The translations under genes and the position numbers were made by a program. 64,000 nucleotides of DNA from the NCBI RefSeq assembly GCF_029784155.1, contig NC_073693.1, positions 138,745,988 to 138,809,987 of the forward strand, written 5' to 3'. Of this stretch, positions 13,623 to 25,853 are shown piece after piece. Position 1 is the first letter of the stretch, and each line of letters begins with the position of its first letter. The stretch is from Uranotaenia lowii. Its lineage: Eukaryota > Arthropoda > Insecta > Diptera > Culicidae. The notes under the pieces are model-generated. The model saw nothing but the letters and a program-made list of their open reading frames with translations, made no database searches and was not told where the DNA came from.

Positions 13623-14880
13623 TACAATCAATTTTGTCAATTTTGTCAATTTTGTCGATTTTGTCAATTTTGTCAATTTTGTCAATTTTGTCAATTTTGT
13701 CAATTTTGTCAATTTTGTCAATTTTGTCAATTTTGTAAATTTTGTAAATTTTTTCATTTTTGTCAATTTTGTCAATTTTGTCAATTTTTTTCAATTTTGT
13801 CAATTTTGTCAATTTTGTCAATTTTGTCAATTTTGTCAATTTTGTCAATTTTGTCAATTTTGTCAATTTTGTCAATTTTGTCAATTTTGTCAATTTTGTC
13901 AATTTTGTCAATTTTGTCAATTTTGTCAATTTTGTCAATTTTTCAATTTTGTCAATTTTGTCAATTTTGTCAATTTTGTCAATTTTGTCATTTTTGTCAT
14001 TTTTGTCATTTCTGTCAGATTTGTCATTTTTGTCATTTTTGTCATTTTTGTCATTTTTGTCATTTTTGTCATTTCTGTCATTATTGTCATTTTTGTTATT
14101 TTTGTCATTTTTGTCATTTTTGTCATTTTTGTCATTTTTGTCATTTTTGTCATTTTTGTCATTTTTGTTATTTTTGTCATTTTTGTCATTTTTGTCATTT
14201 TTGTCATTTTTGTCATTTTTGTCATTTTTGTCATTTCTGTCATTTTTGTCATTTTTGTCATTTTTGTCATTTTTGTCATTTTTGTCATTGTTGTCATTTT
14301 TGTCATTTTTGTCATTTTTGTCATTTTTGTCATTTTTGTCATTTTTGTCATTTTTGTCATTTTTGTCATTTTTGTCATTTTTGTCATTTTTGTCATTTTT
14401 GTCATTTTTGTCATTTTTGTCATTTTTGTCATTTTTGTCATTTTTGTCATTTTTGTCATTTTTGTCATTTTTGTCATTTTTGTCATTTCTGTCATTTTTG
14501 TCATTTTTGTCTTTTTTGTCATTTTTGTCTTTTTTGTCATTTTTGTCATTTTGGTCATTTTTGTCATTTTTGTCATTTTTGTCATTTTTGTCATTTTTGT
14601 CATTTTTGTCATTTTTGTCATTTTCGTCATTTTTGTAATTTTTGTCATTTTTGTCATTTTTGTCATTTCTGTCATTTTTGTCATTTTTGTCATTTTTGTC
14701 GTTTTTGTCATTTTGGTCATTTTTGTCATTTTTGTCATTTTTGTCATTTTTGTCATTTTTGTATTTTTTGTCAAAACTGTCATTTTTGTCAATTTTGTCA
14801 ATTTTTTTCAATTTTGTCATTTTTGTCATTTTTGTCATTTTTGTCATTTTGGTCATTTTTGTTATTTTTGTTTTTTTTTT
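13623..14880 (-). repeat. 9-bp minisatellite array C, inverted
   Basis: The same satellite in the opposite orientation. 13623 to about 13985 reads (TTTTGTCAA)n, the reverse complement of TTGACAAAA. About 13986-14870 reads (TTTTTGTCA)n, i.e. TGACAAAAA on minus. Scattered point variants occur. Long open frames here (Val-Ile-Phe, Ser-Phe-Leu, His-Phe-Cys repeats) are artefacts. Confidence 0.97.
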
Positions 14881-17265
14881 GGCGTTTTTGTCATCATATT
14901 TTAAAAGTAGTTTAAGTTGAAATTGTTTATCGTTGCTTTTAATAATAATGGTGAGTTTGCTTAGAGATGCAACTGGATTCAGAATCCAGACACAGAATTT
15001 ATATTTATGATCAGAATACAGAATACATTCATATTTGCAATTCAGATCCGAAAATATATTCAGTAATTAAGATTCAGATTTAGATGTAGAATCATAATTT
15101 AGAATTATAGTTGAAATTCAGAACTCATTATTCATCCAAGAATTCAGATTCATATTCATGGTTTAACTCTTATAAAGACAAAAAAAAAATTCATGGTTCA
15201 AATTTCAAATATATGTAGATTCTTTATGTTTTGATTAATCACCGTGTAATTTGGTTGAAATTGATTTTTTTCTTCTAATGTTTTTCTATCAATCAATAAT
15301 TTTCAAATCTTGAAATGTTCTCAATGTTCAAAAATTAATTTCAAACAAATATAGATTCGTAATTCGCCATTATGAACTCCATTTCAAATTTTACATTGAG
15401 ATTCAGAATTATATTTTTATTATACAGGCCCCCTTCGTATTTGGCAACACGCTCGAGAATTTTGTGTTGCCAAAATCGACCCGTACCAAAATCGAACAGG
15501 TTTTTTCATCATCTTTTTTCTTCCCTATTAATACAAATAAACCATTGTTTTGAATACTAACTAAATTTTTCACAATTTTTTGATAGTTTTTTGGCATTTT
15601 TGTTATTTTTTATCAATTTTTAGACACATTTAGAACTTTATTTTTTGTTTGTTTGTTATTTTGATCATATTTTGAATTTTTTCGCTTAGGACCTTTTTTC
15701 ATATATTTTTTTATTTCTATTCTTTTGTTTGTATGTGTTTTTTGAGGTTTTTTTTTGAAATTGTTATGTTTTTCGTCATTTTTGAATGCTTATAATTTTT
15801 TAAACTGACTTTTTATCACTCCTCCACAGTTTTCGCATGAGGGCACGGTTCCAGATTTAATCAAAATACGCTATCATCTTTGTCCTATGAAAGGAAAATT
15901 GTTGTATTTTAAGGCAGTCTTCGGAAAATCCAAGGGAGACATTCTGGCGATAGATCTGCCAGATGCTCGCTATAAAGTTTGTTTTACAGTACATTACGAT
16001 TTGTTTTTTCGAAGTATCTCCCCGCTAGCGATCCAAACATTTTGTGCACGATTTAACCACCGCATTTTGTTCATTTTACCAGTGGGCAAATTTTTATTTT
16101 TAAGACATGAATTCAGATTTGTTTTTGAGTCAGCTGAATGAACCGCACAGAAATTTTTACCTAAATTTACCACTTTCCCAATCGAAAGTTTTAGATTGCG
16201 CTCGGTTAAACGTTTGCCATTGCTTACCTTCAAAGAATCAATCATCAGCTTTTTTTCAAATTAAAGCTCACTGTTAAATCTTCTAGGTTTACTTTTACGA
16301 TTTATCAAAAGATCTTTGTTTGAATAGTTAATTTCCAGCTGTTTTGGGGTCCCTCTTGGAACTTTCCTAGATTTTTCATTATCCTGCCCAAAAATCCATG
16401 CATTCAAAAGTTATTTACAAAACCAAGTGTTGCATTTTTTTTCGAATGCACTCCTTATGTTACAGTTGTGGCAGTTGCAATTTTGTACAATAACAGGCAA
16501 AAGAAAGTTCAAAAATTTCAAAGAAAAAAATCTGTAGACATCAACATCCATTAGTTAAACGAATTTATGGACCTCAATGGGTACCTCACCGGAATGTCAG
16601 CTTTGATTAAGTTGTGATGTTCTGTTAATTTACCAAATGAACAGCTTCAATAACTTTTTCCCCGAACCAAGTTCTAGCTGGAGGCATTTGCATTATTTGC
16701 ATTCGCCTAATTACATTCACAAGTGTTAAATTGCTCATTTGGGTTGCTTTTCATTGCTCAGCAATCACACTTTCCTGGCAGAAGGCAGAGGGATGCGATG
16801 ATGTCGCAACGATTCTGCTGAAGATGGCGAGACGCCTGAAGTTGAATCTGACGATGAAGCCGAGACGTCACATAGTTGGTTCACATCTCGGTAATCCAAT
16901 TTTCATCCACCGTCCCAGGACAGGGAAACGACAAAGCTGGATGCTGACATGGAAGCTGACGCGGAACTTTTGCATCTCACGACACGCGGCTGGCTGACTG
17001 GGACGAGGAATGAAATTAGAAGCTGCGAAATGGGACTCAGTTTGGCGAGCGCGATAAGTTAATTATTAATGCAGCTGGAAATTAAACTTTTGCTGGCGTA
17101 GGCATTCTGATGCTGCGCTGCTGTGGGGGCTTGCCCGAGACGAGCGCCGGTTCTAGAGGGGAAGGTTTGAGAGTTTTCGAATCATGTGGGGATCTCCGAA
17201 AAAGATTTGATGAGGGTGTAATAGAATTTTTGATTCAACTTTATTGAGATATCACCTCAATGTTT
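14881..17265. other. AT-rich DNA, no gene seen
   Basis: 14960-15180 has loosely repeated ATTCAGA words. A short inverted repeat TTGGCAACAC / GTGTTGCCAA lies at 15441-15450 and 15464-15473, perhaps a transposon end. A reading frame of 84 codons at 15887-16141 has no recognisable motif. 16730-17160 is a more complex, less AT-rich island that may be conserved non-coding DNA, which cannot be judged without alignment. Confidence 0.35.
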
Positions 17266-18528
17266 GTAATGTGTAAATCGGTGAAATCGTTTATTTAAAA
17301 AATCAAATAAAATTTAGTTTTCAAGTTTATTTAGTATAAAATTCAGGAAAAATATTCAGTCAGGCTTCCGCTTTTCCAAATCCGAATTGCCGGGCCTTAC
17401 GCTTAACCCCTGCCATCACATTTTGTATAGCCGCCTTGTCTACCTTCTTCGCCGCAGAAAGCCAGTTTGCCTTGAACTGCTGCTCGTCCTTAGCAGTTTT
17501 TTGAGTCTTCTTTAGGTTCCGCTTGACAATAGCCCAGTATTTCTCAATTGGGCGGAGCTCTGGCGTGTTGGGAGGGTTCTTGTCCTTGGGAACCTGCACG
17601 TTGTTGGCGGCGTACCACTCCATGGCCTTTTAACCGTAATGGCAAGATGCCAAATCCGATCAAAACGGTACGGTACAACCGTGTTTCTTCAGAAAAGGCA
17701 GCAGACGTTTATTCAAACACACTTTCACGTAAATTTCTTGGTTGACAGTCCCGGAAGCTATGAAAATGCTGCTTTTCAAGCCACAGGTACAGATTGCTTG
17801 CCGAACCAGATATTTCTTCGCAAACTTTGGCAGTTTCATGTGCTTGAAAATATCTGCCACCTTTCCCCTTCCTTTTGCCGTATAAAACTCCTGTCACGGA
17901 AGCTGCTTGTAGTCGGCTTTGACGTAGGTTTCGTCGTCCATTACCACGCAGTCAAACATCGACAGCATCGTCGTGTACAGCCTCCGGGATCGCGCTTTGG
18001 CCGTCGTATTTTGTTTATCATCGCGATTTGGAGTCACTACCTTCTTGTAAGTCGATAGTCCGGCTAGTTTTTTGGCGCGATGCACGGTTGTAGACGATAC
18101 ACCCAGCTTATTTGCGGCATCTCGAAGAGAGAGGTTAGGGTTTCGCTTGAAACTACCGGCAACTCTCTTTGTCGTCTAAGCGGATTCCGATTTTGATTTC
18201 CCCCCGATCCAGACTTCCTGGCTGTCGACAAACGTTCCCCAAACACTTTAATTACATTTGTAACGATTTGGCAACTTTTAGCGATTTTGCCAGCTTTGCG
18301 TGCGAGTAGCTCGGATTTTCGCGATGCGCGAGCAAAATTTTGATACGTTGCTCTTCTTCCTTGGACGGCATTTTGACAACTGAAGAGTGAATTCCAAAAT
18401 CAAAATAGGAGCAACATTCTACACACACACACCCACCTTCAAAATTAGGGGTGTTCAGGTTTTTGAAATGCAAAATTGAAAGAAATACGTCAAGTTGATA
18501 TTAACCAAATTTTGACCGTATCAACCTT
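17266..18528 (-). mobile_element. Mariner-type (DD37E) transposon copy A, one end lost
   Basis: The high-coordinate end keeps the terminal repeat (AAGGTTGATACGGTCAAAAT on minus) next to a TA dinucleotide at 18529-18530. The low-coordinate end lacks about the outermost 40 bp found in copies C and D, so this end is truncated at about 17266. The transposase inside is broken. Confidence 0.9.
17360..18371 (-). pseudogene. Broken DD37E mariner-type transposase, copy A
   Basis: Cut-and-paste DNA transposase of the Tc1/mariner superfamily. It starts at the MPSKEEEQR N-terminus (ATG at 18371) and ends in GKAEA at 17360. Seen in order: an N-terminal helix-turn-helix region (KLAKSLKVAKS), the first catalytic Asp in VVMDDETYV, and the third catalytic residue in TPELRPIEKYW. 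Lesions: about 4 bp lost after VAKS (frameshift near 18263), a TGA within KQLP*QEFY near 17893, stops near 17657 and 17630, and a 3-bp in-frame loss in the VQVVPKD segment, which would give spacing 36 instead of 37. The neighbouring copy B runs in the opposite direction about 570 bp away. Confidence 0.92.
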
Positions 18529-18530
18529 TA

Positions 18531-19094
18531 TGTACCACAAAACCATCTTAAAATTCAACTTTTCACTATTCCCCGTCGATTCCACCATGTTAAAAAACCA
18601 AAATGTATAGCTTTTTGAATGATTGACTAAATACGATTTTTTATTTCCGTTTTCTTCTGAGGTTCAATCTACTATATCTGCTATCTTTTTCGCTAACTTC
18701 CATATATTTGTTTTAAACTTACGGATTTCTACTAATAGAAGCGTACTTTCAGACATTATTGTTTATCTTTCTGGCTCCAAAGTGCTCCAGTCGAAAATTG
18801 TCACTTTTATTTTCCTTAATGAATAAGTGCGTACTGAAGTCTACTCATATAAAAATAAGATAAACTAACCGTAAAATGAATTGGCATTGTTAAGCTGTTC
18901 ATTTTGCTTTCGATTCAAGTTCGAAGAGAAATTGTATTAGGATCTACGTTGTCAACTCCTAAAAAAATAATTCTACATTTTTATCATGCAAGTTTGAAAA
19001 TTAGTTATAATTTTTGCATCGTAATAGACACAACAAAAAGACTATGTTTGTACAGTATTTGGATCAAAGATTGGAAATATATACAACCATAATC
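18531..19094. other. Spacer between mariner copies A and B
   Basis: AT-rich, no gene or repeat recognised. Short open frames (18623-18826 and 18904-19092) look random. Confidence 0.4.
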
Positions 19095-19248
19095 TAAGGG
19101 GTGATACGGTCAAAATTTGGTTAATATCAACTTGACGTATTTCTTTCAATTTTGCATTTAAAAATCTGAACACCCCTCATTTTGAAGGTGTGTGTGTGTA
19201 GAATGTTTCTCTTATTTTGATTTTGGAATTCACTCTTCAGTTGTCAAA

Positions 19249-22200
19249 ATGCCGTCCAAGGAAGAAGAGCAACGTATCAAAATTTTGCTCGCGCATCGCG
19301 AAAATCTGATCTACTTGCACGGAAAGCTGGCAAAATCGCTCAAAGTTGCCAAATCAACCGTTACAAATGTAGTTAAAGTGTTTAGAAAACATTTGTCGAC
19401 AGCCAGGAAGTCTGGATCGGGGGGAAATCGAAAACCGGATGCCGCTGAGACGACAAAGAGAGTTGCCGGTAGTTTCAAGCGAAACCCTAACCTCTCTCTC
19501 CGAGATGCCGCAAAAAAGCTGGGTGTATCGTCTACAGGCGCGGTCCTTTGAGGGGGGTGATCGGGGTGATCACCCCCCCCAAGCGGCAATAAACCGCTAT
19601 AAAAAACCCACAAAAGTTAGAATTTCTATTAAAAGTTGGAACTTTTCTAGATGTGCTTTAAAATTTTCAAAATTTTCCACTCCGTGGGGGTGATTATTCT
19701 ACAATAAAGTTAATTTATCACAAAAAGTTCAATATTGAAAAAAGTCGGTCTCCCAAACTCAACCAGCTGTAACTTGCGATTCACTGGACTAAATTATACC
19801 AAATAACTTTTCTTGATAAGTAACTCAACAAAAGTGTGGTTTTAGTGTTGTTTTCTAATTGGCTATAAATAAAATGTAAGGACATCTTTTTTTTAAACTG
19901 TCACTAATTTCCCTGATATGCATAAATTAATACGAGAAAATCGTAATAAATTTTATATTTGCATCAAATTCAAAGCCTCTAAATTCTTGATTTTGTTTTG
20001 AATTTTTATGAAATGACAAAATGGAAAAAGTGAATATGGTTATTACACTGAAATACTTGAAATATTTATTCTGCTGTCGTCATACATTTATTTCCTTTAA
20101 TATGCAGTTTCTTTATTATTTGCTCAAATTTAGAAGGAAACAGTCAAAAAAATCATTAAACTATAAACGTACGGAATCGTGTGATTTTCAATTTTCTTTA
20201 TTTTTCGACTTCGATTGACCGTCTAACTTTCTAATCTTTCTTTTTATCTTTTAGCCACAAATATTTCACTAAACAAATTCAATCGTTATAAACAACAAGT
20301 GTTGATGCCGCATTAAATTCTTTTTTGATGAAGTTTTGAGCAGCTAAAAGCTTCCCATAAGGATTTTTTTTGAATTTCAAAATATTTCTTAAATCGATTG
20401 AAATGATTCTAATAAAACTTTACTCTAAGATTTAAAAGCTAATACCTACCTGAAATTTAAATATAAATTTGAATTTAAAATTCTGTTTTTTTCTTTTGTT
20501 TACAGTTGGTTTATTGAGAATTTTTAAACTTTATAAAGTCATATCAGATGTTTGATGCTAACCTCATTTTAAAATCTAAAGTAGTGCTATTTTCACTTGC
20601 GTTTACATGACGTTCTCTATGATTTTTTAGAGCCAAAAAGGAACAAACAGTATTTATAAAAGCTGTTTTAATATGAAGGAATTGATGTTGGCGATACAGA
20701 TTCAAATTCATCTCCAGAACCCAAAGTCTGCATTCAAAACTATAACACAAGGGAACAAAATTCACTTTTTACAAGGTGCAAAGAATTTGAAAACTGATTT
20801 TGAATTATTTATCTAACAGCGCTAAATGCAAATTTGTATTTTTTTTTATCAGTTCTTTTTTCCGGTAAAAATTTTGAAAAAACAAGGTTTATTGAAAAAA
20901 ATTGTGCACTTTTTAGCAAAAGTGTAAAATATCAAAAAGATTAAAAAAAAGGTTTTGGCTTAATGAAATTTTTATGAAGACTGTGAGTAATTTACCACGA
21001 GAAAAATTTATAAAAGTAAGTATGTTTCCCCATTTTGTAAAATACGAAGATTATCTAGACGAAACTTGTATTGTTTTTTTTTTGCGAGAACTTTTTGGCA
21101 TTCTTCCTTCTTATCTGTATCGTTGAATGAATAAAGGATAATGTAAAGATTTTACATTTTTTTGCTCATGTAGGCTAGTTACTTCATCAATTATCATTGA
21201 TCGATTTCACTCTAAACTGCATAGTTTTAAAATTACTAAATGCCAGAAAATAAGAAGGGAGAGAAAAAATCTGACAAAAAAATCGAGTTTGGGTCGCAAA
21301 AATCTTCCAAACAGTTTACCTTGGTTTTAATTTTTCCCTCGTGAATTAAAAATATCCCCTTATCATTTCACGCAACAAGGCAATCTATCATACTAAACAG
21401 TCAGAAGATCTTTTAGTGATTTTTAACCAACACTCCTGGATTTCAAGATCTACAGCAATTATGTCACCGATACTGCTTTCAGCTCATCTACACAATAATA
21501 TTGAAGTTTTAAGTTAAAATTTAGCTAAAGGTTTGATATTCTGAATCTGAAAACTTGGCTATTTCAATTGTAAATGATTGGGACTCTTCACTAAAGAAAA
21601 GTTTTAACTTTCAGAATTTCCCCTTCATCTCATTTTTTTTATTATAATTCAAAATTATTTAAAAAAATTAAGAATTATGTGTAGATACATGAACAAGAAA
21701 AAAGACTAATTACTTTTTTTTATAATTTATTTGTTGTAGTACGACTTAAATTGAAAATTTTGAACGATAACTTTAAATTCAAGAGCAAATAAAATTAAAT
21801 AAGTTTCCAGAAGCTTCATATTCAGAAACTAATTTCGATAATCGGATATTCTACATAATTTATATTTAAAGTGTTGATTTTATATATTGTGTTTCCAAAT
21901 TTGAAAATAATAATACTGAATTTCCAAATCATGATTCAGTAAAATACCTCAATGAAGATTTCAATGCTCGTTAGTTATGTTTGTTAATTAGTTTATCGGC
22001 TTATTCGGTGAAAAGTAAAATACTTCCGAAAAATTATAAAATATCAGAGCGCAAATATTTGGAAGCTCAGGAAAAAATTAAGACTCGAGCTTGAGCTTGA
22101 AATTTTTTTTCTTCATTTTCATCTCTCAGCAACGTGCGTATTATAAAAAAATATCAACATTTTTTTGCAGAGGATATTATAGATTCGCTGGTTGTTTTGT

Positions 22201-23318
22201 AAAAGGATGTATAAGTTGTGTAGAAGGATATTGAAATGAGTATAAAGAGAAACTTTGATAAAGTTTTCACTATTCATCTCTTGTTTCATCTTTTTTTAAA
22301 TACATGTTGACCAGTGAAATTAATGGGGGAAGGAGGAGCGGTGTGCAGCTTATATTGTAGACTCATTTGCAACTGACCATTCCCCCCCCCCCCTGAAACC
22401 CCTCCCCCTCCTTTCGATCACTCAAATGATCGGTTTTTCACCTGATATTAACGTTCCTTTATATTGACACCCCCCCCCCCCCCCAAGAGCCAACTCTAGG
22501 ACCGCCCCTGATCGTCTAAAACCGTGCATCGAGCCAAAAAACGAGCCGAACTATCGTCTTACAAGAAGGTAGTGACTCCAAATCGCGATGATAAACAAAA
22601 TACGACGGCCAAAGCGCGATCCCGAAGGCTGTACACGACGATGCTGTCGATGTTTGACTGCGTGGTAATGGACGACGAAACCTACGTCAAAGCCGACTAC
22701 AAGCAGCTTCAGGGACAGGAGTTTTATACGGCAAAAGGAAGAGGAAAGGTAGCAGATATTGACAAGCACATGAAACTGTCAGAGTTCGCGAAGAAATATC
22801 TGGTTTGGCCATCTGTACCTGTGACTTGAAAAGCAGCATTTTCATAGCTTCCGGGACTGTCAACCAAGAAATTTCAGAATGGGGGTAGGCTTAATAGCGG
22901 CACGTTATGCAAACATACGGAAAAATTGTGCCTATAAAATAGTGTTCGTGCCGTGAAAGAGTGTTTGAATAAATGTTTGCTGCCTTTCCTTAAGAAACAC
23001 GGTTGTTCCGTACTGTTTTGGCCGGATTAGGCATCTTGCCATTACGGTAAAAAGGCCACGGAGTGGTACGCCGCCAACAACGTGCAGGTGGTTCTCAAGA
23101 ACAAGAACCCTCCCAACACGCCAGAGCTCCGCCCAATTGAAAATTGGGCTATTGTCAAGCGGAACCTAAAGAAGACCAAAAAAAAACTGCTAAGGACGAG
23201 CAGCAGTTCAAGGCAAACTGGCTTTCTGCGGCGAAGAAGGTAGACAAGGTGGCTGTACAAAATGTGATGGCAGGGGTTAAGCGCCCGGCAATTCAGACTT
23301 GTAAAAGCGGAAGCCTAA
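19249..23318 (+). pseudogene. Broken DD37E mariner-type transposase, copy B
   Basis: Same protein as copy A. The first part (19249-19534) holds the N-terminal paired-like DNA-binding region: MPSKEEEQRIKILLAHRE, KLAKSLKVAKSTVTNVVKVF and a second helix-turn-helix ending NLSLRDAAKKLGVSS. The hAT element interrupts the codons for the SSTTVHRAKK segment. The second part resumes at about 22519 with HRAKKRAELSSYKKVV and keeps the first catalytic Asp (VVMDDETYV). The frame then breaks near 22805 (LVWPSVPVT instead of LVWQAICTC), an insertion follows at about 22877-22953, the second Asp is lost (FWPD reads as a stop in TTTTGGCCGGATTAG, 23017-23031), and the C-terminus ends at 23318. Inactive. Confidence 0.92.
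19535..22510. mobile_element. hAT-type element inserted in mariner B (8-bp TSD)
   Basis: Terminal inverted repeats CAGGCGCGGTCCT (left) and CAGGGGCGGTCCT (right, read inwards), flanked by identical 8-bp ATCGTCTA at 19527-19534 and 22511-22518. Eight-base duplications and CAGnG ends are hallmarks of the hAT superfamily. At 2976 bp it is long enough for a transposase, but no frame longer than about 75 codons is present and no hAT dimerisation or RNase-H-like motif is recognisable. It is therefore non-autonomous or thoroughly decayed. C-rich runs lie just inside the right end (22382-22394, 22471-22485). Confidence 0.9.
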
Positions 23319-23403
23319 CTGAATATTTTTCCTGAATTTTATACTAATTAAAACGATTTACATGCGTTTTCCCTTGACCAAATTTTGACCGTATCACCCT
23401 TTA

Positions 23404-25340
23404 TGCCAAAAATAATTGATACTTTTAAGGTTTTGTTAGAAGTTTTGGATAGCTTCAATGATCACACTTAGCGAAAAGCGATTAGCGCTCAAGGCTTTAA
23501 ACGATCACTTTTTCAGCTCTTTTAGCGGTTTCAATTACGATCGCTAACTTTGATTGAGTTATATCAGCGTTAATTTTTCGGTTGGCGATGCAAATAATTA
23601 AAATCCCGTGAAAAAGGAAAAAAAAAGGTTGGCGATGCCAAACACTGATAACCACCTAATTTATTGAACTGAAAGCTTCTTTCACATTTGAAACGCCTTA
23701 AAGTTTTATCATAACCAGTTAAATCATTGAATTAAAACCACCAAACTTAAACACTTTCAAGTACCTTCAACGCATGGCTGTGCTTAAATTCTGCACTTTT
23801 CGTGACAGATGGTTCCACTTTTAATGCTTCGTAGCATCAAATCCTGTTGAGAATGTGTAACGTAAGCATCAGCATCAGGCCCCCGGGCGTTATTTGCAGC
23901 CAGCCAGTCAGCCAGCAGACCAGATTTACCTAACTTCCAGAAAAGGTAGCGAGAATTCCGGCAACCACATCACCATCATCATCAAAATCACCGTCGTCGT
24001 AAGGTAGCTGAGGCGGAAATACACCGATAGAGAAAGAAAAAAAATAGCGGTGGCTCCAGACTTCCTGGTAGCGTGGATGTTTTTTTTCGTTGGCTCTCTT
24101 CAAAATTTGAATTCCATTTCCCGAGAAGGCATTCCTTGGTTGGGTGGGTTACACAAAGTTGCAAAATTTTTGTGCCGCATTTTTCGAAAGTATCATGACA
24201 AAATTAAAATGGGATGACGACGACGACGTCTCGTTTGGCTAATGAGATTCAAATCTTAATGAGTGCCTCTTGGTTGGCGAATGTTGATTTAATTACTCTA
24301 CTGAGTGATGGGATGTGTTTCCTGGAATTTAAAATTTAGAAATCATAATCTAAATTAACAGTCTAAATGTGAATTTTGAAGGTATATCTACCTTTAAGAG
24401 TTGTGTTTCCATTTGATTCCACTTTTAAGCATCGTGGGTGTAATTTCCAAATTCTCAGTAGTTTTTTTTCCGTATTTTTTAATAACAGGGCATTTGAAAT
24501 TTGAATTCCAATTCCTTCCAAAAGGGTTTTGGATGAAGTTTTTAATTTGCTTTCATTTCACGAAGTTCCTTTTATAGATCCGTTATTCATTTTCCGTTTG
24601 GTAATGGTAAACGTATTCTTCCAGTTTTAGTGATTTCCTTTAATGCTTGACATAACTTTTTGCCCTAACATCTGGCAGTTTATGAAAATGACTGCAAATA
24701 GTTTAATTACCCTTCTCTCATATTTTAAAAATCACTATTTTTCGAGCTGTTCGTACTTCGAAAAACCTTAGTCGTTCTTTTCTTTTATTGGAATTTTATT
24801 TTATTATTTTCTTTTGTACATATTCGTTGATTTTAAACTTGTAAATACGTGCCTAACTTCAAGTATTTCAGTAAATAGCATATTTTTTTGTTCACTGAAA
24901 AACTCTTCTTATTTGAGGTCCAGTCAGGTACATTTTATTTAAACAAAACTCGTTGTTGTTTTCCCTCCGAAGGATTAACAGTAGGTTCATAGAAGTACCC
25001 AATGAGTTTTGCACCAGAACAAATAGCGCCAATCCGGAAACCGAGATGATAAAAATTCCGTCCATCCGCGAAATGTATGCTTGCGTTCCTTTTTCCTAAC
25101 CCAAAGCCCGTGTTTTGGCAAGCGGACGCCGTTTATGGTAAACGGAAACCACACGTGTGCACATGCGATGCTCAAAAATTTCGCTTCAAAAGTAAATTTT
25201 ACTGGGTGTATTTTGGCACAACCCTTTTATCGCTGTTCATAAAATTCACGGAGATTACAAGGGACAGGATAGTAGCTAAAAATATAATATAAAACATAAT
25301 ATTTTTCTAAAACTGAATTTTCCATCCATACTGATTAGTA
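23404..25340. other. Unique DNA with a less AT-rich island
   Basis: 23790-24300 has higher complexity, with CAG-, CAT- and GAC-rich runs, and may be conserved non-coding DNA. No reading frame of interest. A CGGTGGCTCCAGA word at about 24048 resembles the hairpin motif at 33438-33450. Confidence 0.35.
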
Positions 25341-25342
25341 AT

Positions 25343-25367
25343 GTTTCTTTTTTCATTTCAGGTAAGT
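25343..25367 (+). other. Candidate recursive splice site (ratchet point)
   Basis: A pyrimidine-rich tract (25343-25358) leads into TTTCAG directly joined to GTAAGT (AG at 25360-25361, GTAAGT at 25362-25367). CTGAT at about 25331 could serve as branch point. A 3' splice site fused to a consensus 5' splice site with no exon between is the signature of recursive splicing known from very long insect introns. This is a sequence match only; use in RNA is unproven. Confidence 0.5.
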
Positions 25368-25851
25368 CACCAAGATCAAGGAGATGGTTTGGTTTGTATT
25401 AACATATTTATAAAAATAGAAATGCACACAAACGTTGGAGATGAATGAAGCTTTCATTCAACAATGCTCCGTAATATTACTCTCTGGAGCCACAAAATTT
25501 TGGTTAGCTAATCTAGAAAAAAAAACTGGAATGGGCAAGGAAGGTTTGCAACTGTTTTACCGATTTATCGAGTCCTGAAAAACAGTCATTCCTTGGAGAT
25601 CATTAAGAGAGCAACCAGGCTGTTTTTCCACTTGACAAACTTGATGATTAAAACATAAGCAAGATCATCTTTAGAGGTTACGAATATGACAGACTATTTA
25701 ACAAACGATCAATTGGCCTTTATTTAGACTTGTAAATGTCAGTACAATATTTTGCGACTCGTGCTATGTTTCTCATACGGTTTACTGGGAAACTGATCAA
25801 AATCATTCCATTTTGAAACGAAATTTGATTTCAAAACCTTATTTTATTTAA
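25368..25851. other. AT-rich DNA, nothing recognised
   Basis: No gene. Contains a CTCTGGAGCCAC word (25482-25493) shared with 29793-29804 and the hairpin at 33430-33495. Confidence 0.4.
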
Positions 25852-25853
25852 TA

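Larger units (their letters stand above)
19097..23401 (+). mobile_element. Mariner-type (DD37E) transposon copy B, both ends kept, split by a hAT element
   Basis: Left terminal repeat AGGGGTGATACGGTCAAAAT (from 19097, TA at 19095-19096) and right end GTATCACCCTT (to 23401, TA at 23402-23403). Without the inserted 2984 bp (hAT plus one target copy) the element is about 1.32 kb, the expected size. An extra segment of roughly 75 bp at about 22877-22953 lies inside the transposase. Confidence 0.93.

Noticed and set aside
11673..14920. Long frames of Val-Asn-Phe, Val-Ile-Phe or His-Phe-Cys repeats
   Set aside because: Same artefact of the 9-bp units in arrays B and C.
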